From positions 434,001 to 498,000 of the forward strand of contig NZ_JABEZU010000003.1 of assembly GCF_013149785.1 (NCBI RefSeq): a stretch of DNA of 64,000 nt, read 5' to 3'. Positions within the stretch are counted from its first letter, which is position 1. Each line of letters begins with the position of its first letter. The position numbers were made by a program, and so were the translations under genes. Positions 10,236 through 18,878 of the stretch are shown piece by piece. A model generated the notes under the pieces. The model was not told the DNA's origin and did no database searches. It worked only from the letters and a program-made list of their open reading frames with translations. The DNA comes from Isoptericola halotolerans. Lineage in GTDB: Bacteria; Actinomycetota; Actinomycetes; Actinomycetales; Cellulomonadaceae.

Positions 10236-11162
10236 ATGACCACGACGGCGGACCCCACCCCGGCTCTCCCCCCGGCCCTCGCCGACGACGCCGCGGACTC
10301 CCCTGCCGAGCCGACGCCGCTGCGCACCTCGCGCCCTCCGGCGCTGTCCCCGTCCCGGGCGTCGGACTTCCTGCAGTGCCCGCTGCTGTTCCGCTTCCGG
10401 GCGGTGGACCGGCTGCCGGAGCCGCCGTCGTCGGCCGCGGCACGCGGCACCCTGGTGCACGCGGTGCTCGAGCGCCTCTACGACGCACCGCTGGGCGAGC
10501 GCACCCGCGAGGCGGCCCTCGACCTGCTGCCCGGCGAGTGGGACCGGCTGGTCGAGGCCGAGCCGCGCTACGCGCAGCTGTTCCAGCCCGACGGGGACGC
10601 CGCGGACCAGCCTCTCGGGTCGTGGCTGGACGGGGCGGGACGCCTGCTCGGCACCTACTTCACGCTCGAGGACCCGAACCGGCTGGAGCCCGAGGCGCGC
10701 GAGCTGTACGTCGAGAGCAAGCTGGACGACGGCCCCCTGCTGCGCGGGATCGTCGACCGGCTCGACGTGGCACCCGACGGCGCGATCCGGGTCGTGGACT
10801 ACAAGTCGGGCCGCTCGCCACGCCCCGGCTTCGAGGGCAAGGCACTGTTCCAGATGCGGTTCTACGGACTGGTCGTCTGGCGCGAGCGGGGCGTGCTGCC
10901 CAAGATGCTGCAGCTCGTCTACCTCGGTGACGGCCAGGTGCTGCGCGCCGAGCCGAGCGAACGCGAGCTCGAGGTGACCGAGACGAAGATCCGCGGCGTG
11001 TGGGACGCGATCACGACCGCCGCGCGACGCGGCGAGTTCGTGCCCCGGCCGAGCAAGCTGTGCGGCTGGTGCGCCCACCAGGAGCGCTGCCCGGAGTTCG
11101 GCGGCACCACCCCACCCATCCCGGAGGGAGCGCTCCGCGCCCGGCTCGGCCTCGACGTCTGA
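10236..11162 (+). CDS. RecB family exonuclease (PD-(D/E)XK)
   Basis: Stand-alone Cas4/RecB-type nuclease domain of 308 residues, a family present in most actinomycetes. Visible are SPSRASDFLQCPLLFRFR (first Cys), RGTLVHAVLERL, the nuclease core GIVDRLDVAPDGAIRVVDYKSGR, the QMRFYGL motif and the C-terminal cysteine cluster LCGWCAHQERCPEF, which with the first Cys is the usual Fe-S cluster arrangement. ATG 10236 is the only start giving the family N-terminus; the open frame extends further upstream only as antisense of the M50 gene. Precise substrate unknown; DNA repair is inferred. Confidence 0.88.
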   Translation: MTTTADPTPALPPALADDAADSPAEPTPLRTSRPPALSPSRASDFLQCPLLFRFRAVDRLPEPPSSAAARGTLVHAVLERLYDAPLGERTREAALDLLPGEWDRLVEAEPRYAQLFQPDGDAADQPLGSWLDGAGRLLGTYFTLEDPNRLEPEARELYVESKLDDGPLLRGIVDRLDVAPDGAIRVVDYKSGRSPRPGFEGKALFQMRFYGLVVWRERGVLPKMLQLVYLGDGQVLRAEPSERELEVTETKIRGVWDAITTAARRGEFVPRPSKLCGWCAHQERCPEFGGTTPPIPEGALRARLGLDV

Positions 11163-11176
11163 CGGCCGGGCCGGCC

Positions 11177-11863
11177 TCAGACCAGCTCGAGCACCTCGCC
11201 GGCCGCCAGCCGGCGCAGCACGACGAGGTCCACGTCGGCGAGGCTCGCGGCGCGGCTGAGCCCCTCGCGCGGCTCGACCGGCAGCACCGCCTCGACCCCG
11301 AGGGTGCGCGCACCGGATGCCATCGCGGAGCCGATCCCGGCCGGCGAGTCCTCGATGGCGACACAGTCCTCGGGACGGACACCGAGCCGGCGCGCCGCCA
11401 CCAGGTAGGGCTCGGGGTCGGGCTTGCCCCGCGTGACCTGGTCGCCCGTGACGAGCGTGGCGAAGGCACCCGGCACGTGGGCGGTCACCGCCTCGGCCAG
11501 GACGGTGTAGCTCATGGTCACCAGGGCGCAGGGCACGCCCGCCTCGTCGAGCGCGGCGAGCAGCTCGCGGGCACCGGGGCGCCACGGGACGCCGTCGTTG
11601 ACCTGGGCGGTCACCCTGGTCAGCAACCACGTGACGATCTCGGCCACCGGGAGGTCGACCCCGGCGTCCCGCAGCACGGCAGCCGAGACCTCCAGCGGGT
11701 TGCCGACGAGCTGGAGCGCCTGCGCGTGCGTCCAGGTCCCCCCGTGCGCGGCGACGAGCTCGTGCTCGGCGGCGATCCAGTACGGCTCGGTGTCGACGAG
11801 GGTGCCGTCCATGTCCCACAGGACGGCGGCGGGCAGCATGGTCGGCGAGGCAGAGGCAGGCAC
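11177..11863 (-). CDS. HAD superfamily hydrolase (beta-phosphoglucomutase-like)
   Basis: Small-molecule phosphatase or phosphomutase of HAD subfamily IA. It contains the nucleophile motif AVLWDMDGTLVDTEPYW, motif II ALVTMSYT, motif III Lys in GDQVTRGKPDPEPYL and motif IV CVAIEDSPAGIGSAMASG. I chose GTG 11863 (228 residues); ATG 11839, eight codons later, is equally possible. It converges with the RecB-like gene 14 bp away. The actual substrate cannot be read from the sequence. Confidence 0.85.
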   Translation of the reverse strand: MPASASPTMLPAAVLWDMDGTLVDTEPYWIAAEHELVAAHGGTWTHAQALQLVGNPLEVSAAVLRDAGVDLPVAEIVTWLLTRVTAQVNDGVPWRPGARELLAALDEAGVPCALVTMSYTVLAEAVTAHVPGAFATLVTGDQVTRGKPDPEPYLVAARRLGVRPEDCVAIEDSPAGIGSAMASGARTLGVEAVLPVEPREGLSRAASLADVDLVVLRRLAAGEVLELV

Positions 11864-11964
11864 CGCACCATCGTACGGAGCCGTCGCCCGGCACCCCACC
11901 CAGCCCCCGGCCTGGTGACCGCGACCGCCCCCGGTGGGGCGCGCGGGCTGTATAGGCTTGCCAG

Positions 11965-12837
11965 ATGAGCACGGAGCAGCCGGTCGGCCGCCACACCGCA
12001 CGTCAGACCGTCATGATCGCTGCCTTCGAGGGCTGGAACGACGCCGGCAGTGCCGCGACGGGCGCCCTCGAGCACCTCTCGGAGGTGTGGGGATCGTCAC
12101 TGCTGCGCGAGCTCGACCCGGAGGAGTACCACGACTTCCAGGTGAACCGCCCGGTCATGACCACCGCCCCGGACGGACGGCGCATCATCACCTGGCCGAC
12201 CACCACCGTGTCCGTCGCCGACCTGCCCGACCGGCGGGTCGTCCTGGTCCACGGCATCGAGCCGTCGTTCCGCTGGAGGTCCTACTGCCGTGAGCTGCTG
12301 GACCTCGCCGAGGAGCTCGAGGTACAGACGGTGGTCACGCTCGGAGCGCTGCTCGCCGACGTCCCCCATACCCGGCCGATCCCTCTGACCGCCACCACCG
12401 AGAGCCCCGGCCTGCAAGCGGTCCTCGACGTCGAGCCGAGCACCTACGAGGGGCCGACCGGCATCGTCGGCGTGCTGCAGCACGAGGCGGCGGCACGCGA
12501 CTTCCAGTCCGTCTCCCTGTGGGCGGCCATCCCCCACTACGTCGCGAACCCGCCGTCGCCGAAGGCGACGCTCGCCATCCTGGCGCGGGTCGAGGAGCTG
12601 CTCGCCGCGGCGGTGCCGCTCGGGGACCTGCCGGAGGACGCCGAGGCCTGGCAGCACGGCGTCGACGAGCTGGCCGGCGAGGACGCGGAGATCTCCGAGT
12701 ACGTCCAGCAGCTCGAAGAGGCCAAGGACACCGCCGAGCTCCCCGAGGCGTCGGGCGACGCCATCGCCCGCGAGTTCGAGAGATACCTGCGCCGTCGCGA
12801 CCACGGGCCCGGCCGGGGCAGCCCCGACAAGGGCTGA
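11965..12837 (+). CDS. PAC2 family protein (proteasome assembly chaperone 2-like)
   Basis: A 290-residue actinobacterial PAC2-fold protein. The family shares its fold with eukaryotic proteasome assembly chaperone 2, but its role in actinomycetes is unproven. Recognisable are MIAAFEGWNDAGSAATGALEHL, RVVLVHGIEPSFRWRSYC, TLGALLADVPHTRPIPL and GIVGVLQHEAAARDF, plus an acidic C-terminal helical tail. It is transcribed alone, divergent from the HAD gene and about 7 kb from the proteasome locus. A link to 20S assembly is only suggestive, since PAC2 proteins also occur in proteasome-less actinomycetes. Confidence 0.88.
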   Translation: MSTEQPVGRHTARQTVMIAAFEGWNDAGSAATGALEHLSEVWGSSLLRELDPEEYHDFQVNRPVMTTAPDGRRIITWPTTTVSVADLPDRRVVLVHGIEPSFRWRSYCRELLDLAEELEVQTVVTLGALLADVPHTRPIPLTATTESPGLQAVLDVEPSTYEGPTGIVGVLQHEAAARDFQSVSLWAAIPHYVANPPSPKATLAILARVEELLAAAVPLGDLPEDAEAWQHGVDELAGEDAEISEYVQQLEEAKDTAELPEASGDAIAREFERYLRRRDHGPGRGSPDKG

Positions 12838-12845
12838 ACCGGGAC

Positions 12846-12869
12846 CCGTCCGCGAGCACCCGCGGACGG
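12846..12869. terminator. hairpin between PAC2 gene and mshC
   Basis: Perfect 9-bp stem (CCGTCCGCG / CGCGGACGG) with a 6-nt loop in the 37-bp gap between two convergent genes. Likely bidirectional terminator. Confidence 0.55.
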
Positions 12870-12874
12870 CCTCG

Positions 12875-14164
12875 TCAGAGCCGGACGCCCAGCAGGGCGT
12901 TCACGGCACGGGCCACGACCCCGGGCGCGCCCTCGTCGTCGTCCGCGGTGTCACGGCCCGGTGTCAGGGCGTGGTCCGCCCACGCGTCGACCGCGGCGAG
13001 CGCCCGCGGGGCGTCGAGGTCGTCGGCCAGCGCCGACCGCAGCTGCGCGAGCAGTGCGTCCGCCGCCGGAGCGCCGTTGCCCGACACGGCGGCGCGCCAG
13101 CGGTCCAGCCGCTCGCACCCCGCCTTGAGGATGATGTCGGTCCACTCCCACTCGCTGCGGTAGTGGTGCGCGAGGATGCCGAGCCGGACGGCCATCGGGT
13201 CGACGCCGTCGGCGCGCAGCGCGGACACCAGCACGAGGTTGCCGCGCGACTTGCTCATCTTGTGCCCCTGGTAGGCGACCAGCCCGGCGTGCACGTGCGC
13301 CGTCGGCGCAGCCTGCGGCCCGGCGAGCATCCGGGCGTGGGAGACGGACATCTCGTGATGGGGGAACAGCAGGTCGGATCCCCCGCCCTGGACGTCGAAG
13401 GGCAGGCCGAGGCCGTCACGAGCGATGACCGCGCACTCGACGTGCCAACCGGGCCGCCCGGTCCCGAGCACCCCGGCGTCCCACGCCGGCTCGCCGCTGC
13501 GCTCGCGGCGCCACAGGAGCGGGTCGAGAGGGCTTCTCTTGCCCTCGCGACCGGGGTCGCCGCCGCGCTCGGCGAAGAGCTCCGCCATCTCGGTCGCTCC
13601 GAGGCCGGAGACCGAGCCGAACGCCGGGTCCGCGGCGAGGTCGGCGTACACGTCACCGAGCTCGGGCGACGCGCCGCCCGCACCCGGCTCCAACGGCACC
13701 CGGTACGCGGTCCCGTCGGCGAGCATCTGCTCGACCGCACGGGCGATGGGCCCGACGTACTCCACCACGCCGGTCCACGGCTGCGGCGGGACGACACCGA
13801 GCGCCGTCATGTCCTCGGCGAAGAGCGCCGTCTGCTCGCGCGCGAGGTCGCGCCAGTCGACGCCCGTCGCCTGCGCACGCTCCAGCAGCGGGTCGTCGAC
13901 GTCGGTGACGTTCGAGCAGTAGGTCACCCGCTTGCCGGCGTCCAGCCACGCCCTGTGCAGCAGGTCGAAGGCGACGTAGGTGGCAGCGTGCCCGAGGTGG
14001 GTGGCGTCGTACGGCGTCACCCCGCACACGAACGAACGCGCCGTGTCGCCCGGAGCCGGGTCGACGAGGACGTCCGAGGTCGAGTCGTGGACACGCACCA
14101 CGGGGCGACGGCCGTCGGCCGGCGCGGGCAGCTCGGGGATCTGTGGGGAGGGCCAGGGATGCAC
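12875..14164 (-). CDS. mshC: cysteine:GlcN-Ins ligase (mycothiol synthesis)
   Basis: MshC ligates cysteine to GlcN-inositol, the third enzyme of mycothiol biosynthesis. It is a class I cysteinyl-tRNA-synthetase relative: 429 residues with the family start WPSPQIPELP, Cys and HIGH-like motif in CGVTPYDATHLGHAATY, zinc-site segment GRPGWHVECAVIA, HHEMSVSHA and the KMSKS loop HKMSKSRGN. It lacks the tRNA anticodon-binding domain of CysS, which fits MshC. Its stop faces the PAC2 gene; uppP ends 18 bp upstream of its start in the same direction. Confidence 0.95.
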   Translation of the reverse strand: MHPWPSPQIPELPAPADGRRPVVRVHDSTSDVLVDPAPGDTARSFVCGVTPYDATHLGHAATYVAFDLLHRAWLDAGKRVTYCSNVTDVDDPLLERAQATGVDWRDLAREQTALFAEDMTALGVVPPQPWTGVVEYVGPIARAVEQMLADGTAYRVPLEPGAGGASPELGDVYADLAADPAFGSVSGLGATEMAELFAERGGDPGREGKRSPLDPLLWRRERSGEPAWDAGVLGTGRPGWHVECAVIARDGLGLPFDVQGGGSDLLFPHHEMSVSHARMLAGPQAAPTAHVHAGLVAYQGHKMSKSRGNLVLVSALRADGVDPMAVRLGILAHHYRSEWEWTDIILKAGCERLDRWRAAVSGNGAPAADALLAQLRSALADDLDAPRALAAVDAWADHALTPGRDTADDDEGAPGVVARAVNALLGVRL

Positions 14165-14182
14165 GGTGCCAGGCTACCGGCG

Positions 14183-15055
14183 TCAGGCGGTGTGACCGGA
14201 GTTTGGTTCGAGCACCCCGGTCAGCAGCAGGACGACCACGAGTGCTGCCAGGGCGTAGCGGTAGTACACGAACGGCTTGTACGAGAAGTTGGACACGATC
14301 TTGAGGAAGCCGATCAGCACCACGTACCCCACGACGAACGCGATGACGGTGGCCAGGAGCGTCATCGCGACCCCCGCGGTACCCGGGGCGGCCACCCCGC
14401 GGGCAGCACGGGCCAGCTCGTAGGCCCCCGAGCCCATCACCGCCGGGATGGCGAGGAGGAACGAGTAGTCCGCGGCAGACTTGCGGGAGAAGCCCATCGC
14501 CAGGCCGGCGGTGATCGTGGCACCCGACCGTGAGACGCCCGGGATCAGCGCGAGGACCTGCGAGAACCCGAAGCCGGCAGCGCGCCGCGGCGTCATGTCG
14601 TCGAGCTCGAGCCGACGCGAGGAGTACGCGTCGGCGATCTGCAGCAGGACACCGAAGACGACCAGGCTCGCGACGGTGAACCACAGGTTGCGCATCGTGG
14701 TCTCGATGTGGTCGGCGAACAGCACGCCCGCCACGACGATCGGCACCGAGCCGATCGCGATGAACCAGGCCATCCGGGCGTCGAGGTCGTGCGCTCCCAG
14801 GCGCGCACGCCAGTCTGGGCCGTGGTCGCCCCGCAGCGACGTCCACCAGGCGACGCAGATGTCCCGGATCTTGCGCCGGTAGTAGAGCAGCACGGCGATC
14901 TCAGTGCCGATCTGCGTCACCGCCGTGAAGACCGCGCCGGGGTCGGCGCCACCGATCAGCTCGCCGACGATGCGCAGCTGCGCACTGGACGAGACGGGCA
15001 GGAACTCTGTGAAGCCCTGCACCAGGCCGAGGAGGATCGCTTCCCACGCACTCAC
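14183..15055 (-). CDS. uppP: undecaprenyl-diphosphatase UppP (BacA)
   Basis: Integral membrane phosphatase that recycles undecaprenyl pyrophosphate to the carrier lipid for peptidoglycan synthesis. The 290-residue product starts (GTG 15055) with SAWEAILLGLVQGFTEFLPVSSSAQ, containing the catalytic (E/Q)-rich motif and PVSSSAH-like block; the second motif LALIPGVSRSGATITAGL is intact. About eight hydrophobic segments are visible. A GTG at 15067 would add four residues. It lies immediately upstream of mshC, a common actinobacterial order. Confidence 0.93.
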   Translation of the reverse strand: MSAWEAILLGLVQGFTEFLPVSSSAQLRIVGELIGGADPGAVFTAVTQIGTEIAVLLYYRRKIRDICVAWWTSLRGDHGPDWRARLGAHDLDARMAWFIAIGSVPIVVAGVLFADHIETTMRNLWFTVASLVVFGVLLQIADAYSSRRLELDDMTPRRAAGFGFSQVLALIPGVSRSGATITAGLAMGFSRKSAADYSFLLAIPAVMGSGAYELARAARGVAAPGTAGVAMTLLATVIAFVVGYVVLIGFLKIVSNFSYKPFVYYRYALAALVVVLLLTGVLEPNSGHTA

Positions 15056-15136
15056 GGGCGGCAACACTACCCGTGCCCAGGACCGTTCCGGCGCGGGACG
15101 CTCCTGGTCGCAGGGCGCGCCGGTAAGGTGCAGCGC

Positions 15137-16108
15137 ATGGAACGACGGCAGGTGGGCACCTCGGGGCTGCGCGTCTCCTCCCTGGGGCTCGGGACCATGA
15201 CCTGGGGCCGGGACACGGCCGTCGACGACGCCTCGGCCATCCTGCGGTCCTTCGTCGACGCGGGCGGGACGCTGGTCGACACCGCGGCCTCCTACGGTGA
15301 CGGGGACGCCGAGCGCCTCCTCGGCGAGCAGCTCGCCGGCACCGTGGCGCGCGACGAGCTCGTGCTGTGCACCAAGGGAGGCGTGCGGCACGGGCCCGAC
15401 GGACCACGTCGCGACGCGTCCCGCGGCGGTCTGCTCGCAGACCTCGACGGCTCGCTGGCGCGTCTCGGTGTCGACCACGTCGACCTCTTCCTGGTCGCCT
15501 GCCCCGACCCGACGACGCCGCTGGAGGAGACGATCTCGGCGCTGCGCCTCGCGGTCACCTCGGGCCGGACCCGGTACGTCGGCCTGTCGAACGTCCCGGC
15601 GTGGACGGCGGCACGTGCCGCCACCCTCCTGGAGGCGGCCGAAGGCATCGGCCTCACCGCCCTGCAGATGGAGTACTCGCTGCTGCAACGAGGCGTGGAG
15701 CGCGAGACCGTCCCCGCCTCCGCCTCGCTGGGTCTCGGGCTCCTCGCCTGGTCGCCGCTCGGGCGCGGGGTGCTGACCGGCAAGTACCGGCGGGCGGTCC
15801 CGGTCGGCTCTCGGGCCGCCTCGGACCACCTCGCCGGGTTCGTCGGGCAGTACCTGGAGGACGGTGACGCGGCGGCCGTCGTCGAGGCCGTCGCCACGGC
15901 TGCCGAAGGGCTGGGGCGGTCACCGCTGGAGGTCGCCCTGGCATGGCTGCTGGCGCGCCCGACCGTCGCCTCCGCCGTGGTGGGGGCACGCACTCCCGAA
16001 CAGATCGCCGGGACGATCGGAGCGCTCGACCTGAGCCTGCCGGGCGAGGTGCACGCCGCACTGGACGACGTCTCGGCACTGGTACCCGGCTACCCCGAAC
16101 GCTGGTAG
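15137..16108 (+). CDS. aldo/keto reductase
   Basis: NADPH-dependent oxidoreductase with TIM-barrel fold, 323 residues. The start MERRQVGTSGLRVSSLGLGTMTWG is typical. Tetrad residues are visible in DTAASYGDG (Asp, Tyr), VLCTKGG (Lys) and, less canonically, VDLFLVACPDP where most members have His. Cofactor-binding segments are YVGLSNV, LAWSPLGRGVLTGKY and VVGARTPEQIAG. The replacement of the usual His by Ala-Cys in the DLFLVACPD segment is worth noting. No operon partner: it converges with the acidic-protein gene 9 bp away. Confidence 0.88.
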   Translation: MERRQVGTSGLRVSSLGLGTMTWGRDTAVDDASAILRSFVDAGGTLVDTAASYGDGDAERLLGEQLAGTVARDELVLCTKGGVRHGPDGPRRDASRGGLLADLDGSLARLGVDHVDLFLVACPDPTTPLEETISALRLAVTSGRTRYVGLSNVPAWTAARAATLLEAAEGIGLTALQMEYSLLQRGVERETVPASASLGLGLLAWSPLGRGVLTGKYRRAVPVGSRAASDHLAGFVGQYLEDGDAAAVVEAVATAAEGLGRSPLEVALAWLLARPTVASAVVGARTPEQIAGTIGALDLSLPGEVHAALDDVSALVPGYPERW

Positions 16109-16117
16109 CCGAGCGAC

Positions 16118-16408
16118 TCAGCGTCCGTCGTCGTCGTCCTCGTCGTCGTCGCTCTCGTCGTCGTCGCTCTCGTCGTCGTCGCTCTCGTCGTCGTCGTCCT
16201 CGTCATCGTCCTCGTCGAGGTAGAAGGGGGTGACCTCGGTGTACACCTGCGCCAGGGCGTCCTCGTACACCTCGAAGGCGTCGGCGAGCACCTCGTAGGC
16301 GTCGTCGACGGCGGGGTCCTCGTCGCCGCGGCGCGAGGACACCGCGTGGTAGTGGCCTTCGAGAGCAGCGACGAAGCGGTCCAACGCGGCACGCGGGTCT
16401 GCGGTCAT
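16118..16408 (-). CDS. small protein with poly-acidic repeat tail
   Basis: A 96-residue protein (ATG 16408, MTADPRAALDRFVAALEGH). Residues 1-70 form a predicted helical domain with DDAYEVLADAFEVYEDALAQVY; the last 25 or so residues are almost entirely Asp, Glu and Ser, encoded by 15-bp repeats. Related Cellulomonadaceae-type proteins are often labelled primosomal protein, but I see nothing that supports that name. The gene is divergent from the DUF5703 gene, 73 bp apart. Function unknown; the acidic tail may bind cations or basic proteins. Confidence 0.7.
   Translation of the reverse strand: MTADPRAALDRFVAALEGHYHAVSSRRGDEDPAVDDAYEVLADAFEVYEDALAQVYTEVTPFYLDEDDDEDDDDESDDDESDDDESDDDEDDDDGR
16126..16200. 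repeat. five 15-bp tandem repeats in the acidic tail
   Basis: Five consecutive 15-bp units of the form CGTCGTCGTCGYYCT; units at 16141, 16156 and 16171 are identical and the flanking two differ at two bases. On the minus strand each unit encodes Asp/Glu/Ser. The unit length keeps the frame, so unit gain or loss would change tail length only. Confidence 0.85.
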
Positions 16409-16481
16409 GCTCTGACGGTAGCGCCATGAGGGGCACAATGGGCACACGAAATCGCCGGACGGTCACCTGGGAGGCGAAGGC

Positions 16482-16688
16482 ATGGCATCGACCTGGCGCA
16501 AGCACGGGCAGTACGAGTACCGCGTGGTCACGATCGACCGGGGCACGTCCGTGCCGGACGCACGCCGGATGCTCACCGACGAGGCGGAGTACGGGCGCTG
16601 GGAGCTGGCCCGCAGCCGCCTCTACCTGGGCGGCGAACGCCGGGTGTGGCTGCGGCGCAAGATCATCAAGGCGACCTCGACCCTGTGA
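16482..16688 (+). CDS. DUF5703 family protein
   Basis: A 68-residue actinobacterial protein of unknown function. It has the family pattern EYRVVTIDRGTSVPDARRML, then EYGRWELARSRLYLGGERRVWLRRKII near the C-terminus. Length is normal. No signal peptide or membrane segment. It is followed 24 bp later by the fructosamine-kinase-like gene, and the gap consists of two 14-bp copies of TGACGGACACGTCG starting at its own stop codon. Confidence 0.8.
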   Translation: MASTWRKHGQYEYRVVTIDRGTSVPDARRMLTDEAEYGRWELARSRLYLGGERRVWLRRKIIKATSTL

Positions 16689-16712
16689 CGGACACGTCGT
16701 GACGGACACGTC

Positions 16713-17492
16713 GTGACGGAGACCTTCCGCAAGTCCCGGGAGGACGCCCCGCCCGGGTTCTTCGAGACCGAGGCGGCCGGTCTGCGCTGGCTCGCCGTCG
16801 ACGGCGGACCCCGGGTCGCGCGGGTGCTCGACGTCGGTCCGGACCACCTCGGCCTGGAACGGCTCGCCCCCGCGAGCGCCACGCCGTCGGCCGCCCGGGC
16901 TCTCGGCCGGTCGTTGTCCGCGATGCACGACGCCGGAGCACCGGCGTTCGGTGCCCTCCCGCCGGGGGCCGCGACCGGCTTCTTCGGCCCGCTGGACGAT
17001 CCCTTGGAAATGGTCGCCGGGTCCTGGTCCGACTGGCCCACGTTCTACGCCGAGGCACGGCTCCGGCCGGTCCTCGGGCAGGGGCGACGCCGCGGGGTCT
17101 TCGACGACGACGACGCCCACGCGTTCGCGAAGGTCTGCGAGCGCCTCCCCGAGCTCGCCGGCCCCGCCGAAGCTCCCGCGCGGCTGCACGGGGACCTGTG
17201 GTCGGGCAACGTGCTCTGGGCACCCGGCGCGGAGGGTGGTGGGGAGGCCGTGCTCATCGACCCGGCCGCGCACGGTGGACACCGCGAGGCGGACCTGGCG
17301 ATGCTGGCGATGTTCGGCGCGCCGCACCTGGACCAGATCCTCGACGGGTACACCGAGGCACGCTCGCTGGCACCCGGGTGGCGGGGCCGCCTGGGACTGC
17401 ACCAGCTCTATCCGCTGGCAGTGCACGCGGTGCTGTTCGGCGGTGGGTACGTGGAGACGACCCGCAGGCTCCTGGCCGACCTGGGGGCCTGA
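16713..17492 (+). CDS. fructosamine kinase family protein
   Basis: Small-molecule kinase of the fructosamine/ketosamine-3-kinase family, thought to repair or catabolise glycated amines. The 259 residues begin (GTG 16713) TETFRKSREDAPPGFFETEAAGLRWLA and contain LSAMHDAG, FYAEARLRPVL, the catalytic loop ARLHGDLWSGNVLW and metal-binding segment VLIDPAAHGGHREADLAM. The start is fixed by the tandem repeat just upstream, which leaves no in-frame earlier codon beyond the DUF5703 stop. It ends 3 bp before the converging M20 peptidase gene. Confidence 0.88.
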   Translation: MTETFRKSREDAPPGFFETEAAGLRWLAVDGGPRVARVLDVGPDHLGLERLAPASATPSAARALGRSLSAMHDAGAPAFGALPPGAATGFFGPLDDPLEMVAGSWSDWPTFYAEARLRPVLGQGRRRGVFDDDDAHAFAKVCERLPELAGPAEAPARLHGDLWSGNVLWAPGAEGGGEAVLIDPAAHGGHREADLAMLAMFGAPHLDQILDGYTEARSLAPGWRGRLGLHQLYPLAVHAVLFGGGYVETTRRLLADLGA

Positions 17493-17495
17493 CGG

Positions 17496-18839
17496 TCAAC
17501 AGGTGGACAACAGCCGGTCCAGGACCCGGGTACCGAACCGGAGGGCGTCGGTGGGGACGCGCTCGTCGACACCGTGGAACATCCCGGCGAAGTCGAGGTC
17601 GCCGGGCAGCTGGAGCGGCGCGAAGCCGTAGCCGGTGATCCCCAACCGGGCCAGGGACTTGTTGTCGGTGCCGCCCGAGAGCGTGTAGGGCAGCACCGCT
17701 GCTCCCGGGTCCTCGGCATGCAGGGCGTCGACCATCGCGTCGACCAGTCCGCCGCTGAACGGCACCTCGAGCGAACGGTCGGTGTGGATCGGCTCGATCC
17801 GCACACGCGGACCGGCCAGCTCGCGCAGGACACCCATCGCCTCGGCGTCATGGCCGGGCACGGTGCGCATGTCGAGCGTCGCCGACGCCGTGCCCGGGAT
17901 GACGTTGGCCTTGTACCCGGCGTCGAGCTGAGTCGGGTTGGTCGTGTGACGCACGGTGGCTCCGACGAACTTGGCGGCCGGCCCGAGGGCGGCGACGAGC
18001 GCGTCCACCTGCTCCGGGTCGGCGCCACCGGCGGGGTCGAAGGGCAGGCCCGTGAGGTCGGCCACCCCCCGCAGCAGCCGCTCCACCGTGGGGGTGAGCG
18101 TGTACGGCCAGGCGTGCTTGCCGATCCGCGCGACGGCCGCGGCGAGCTCGGTGACGGCGTTGTCCTGGTTCACCTGAGAGCCGTGCCCGGCCCGGCCGTC
18201 GGCCACCAGCCGCAACCAGGACAGGCCCTTCTCTGCGGTCTGGACCAGATACGCGCGCCGACCGCCCACGTCCACGGAGAACCCACCCACCTCGCTGATC
18301 GCCTCCGTGGCGCCCTCGAAGAGCTCCGGGTGGTGGTCGACCAGCCAGCGGGCACCGAGCACCCCGCCGGCCTCCTCGTCCGCGAACATCCCGATGACGA
18401 CGTCACGCGCAGGACGCCGTCCCTCGCGGACCATCTGCCGCACGACCGCCAGGATCATCGCGTCCATGTCCTTCATGTCGACCGCGCCACGGCCCCACAG
18501 CATCCCGTCGATCTCCTCCCCCGCGAACGGGTCGACGGACCAGTCCGTCGCCGCAGCAGGCACGACGTCGGTGTGCCCGTGGAGCACCAGGGCCGGACGG
18601 CTCGGGTCGGCACCGGCGAGCCGAGCGACGACGGAGGTCCTGCCCGGCGACGACTCGTGCAGCACCGGCTCGAGGCCGACGTCGGCGAGCAACCCGGCGA
18701 CGAGCTCGGCGGCCTTGCGCTCCCCCGGGCCCTCGTTCTGCCCGTAGTTCGAGGTGTCGATCCGCAGCAGGTCCTGACAGATGCCGACGACCTCGTCCTC
18801 CGCGGTGAGGTGGGGCGGGTCGGTTCGTGGAGAGGTCAC
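17496..18839 (-). CDS. M20 family metallopeptidase/deacylase
   Basis: Zinc-dependent exopeptidase or N-acyl-amino-acid deacylase (M20/ArgE-like), 447 residues from GTG 18839 (TSPRTDPPHLTAEDEVVG). Metal ligands are visible in LVLHGHTDVVPA, GRGAVDMKDMDA and FADEEAGGVLGARW; the dimerisation lid follows with AEKGLSWLRLVADGRAGHGSQ. C-terminal SGGTDNKSLARLGI and FHGVDERVP complete the catalytic domain. It is close to the family called M20/M25/M40 dipeptidases in other actinomycetes. Monocistronic. Confidence 0.9.
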   Translation of the reverse strand: MTSPRTDPPHLTAEDEVVGICQDLLRIDTSNYGQNEGPGERKAAELVAGLLADVGLEPVLHESSPGRTSVVARLAGADPSRPALVLHGHTDVVPAAATDWSVDPFAGEEIDGMLWGRGAVDMKDMDAMILAVVRQMVREGRRPARDVVIGMFADEEAGGVLGARWLVDHHPELFEGATEAISEVGGFSVDVGGRRAYLVQTAEKGLSWLRLVADGRAGHGSQVNQDNAVTELAAAVARIGKHAWPYTLTPTVERLLRGVADLTGLPFDPAGGADPEQVDALVAALGPAAKFVGATVRHTTNPTQLDAGYKANVIPGTASATLDMRTVPGHDAEAMGVLRELAGPRVRIEPIHTDRSLEVPFSGGLVDAMVDALHAEDPGAAVLPYTLSGGTDNKSLARLGITGYGFAPLQLPGDLDFAGMFHGVDERVPTDALRFGTRVLDRLLSTC

Positions 18840-18878
18840 GGGCCTACGGTACCCAGGCCACGGAAGGGCAGGAGCCGC

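Noticed and set aside
9099-11996. 965-codon minus-strand frame covering the M50, RecB-like and HAD genes
   Set aside because: Runs out of frame through three well-supported genes on both strands; no coherent family in its translation.
16126-16200. 15-bp array as a CRISPR or regulatory iteron
   Set aside because: Units are contiguous without spacers, lie within a reading frame and keep the frame; no cas genes.
16686-16713. 14-bp tandem duplication TGACGGACACGTCG as a regulatory site
   Set aside because: It lies between the DUF5703 stop and the next start at a position likely to be inside one transcript; looks like a small local duplication without further symmetry.
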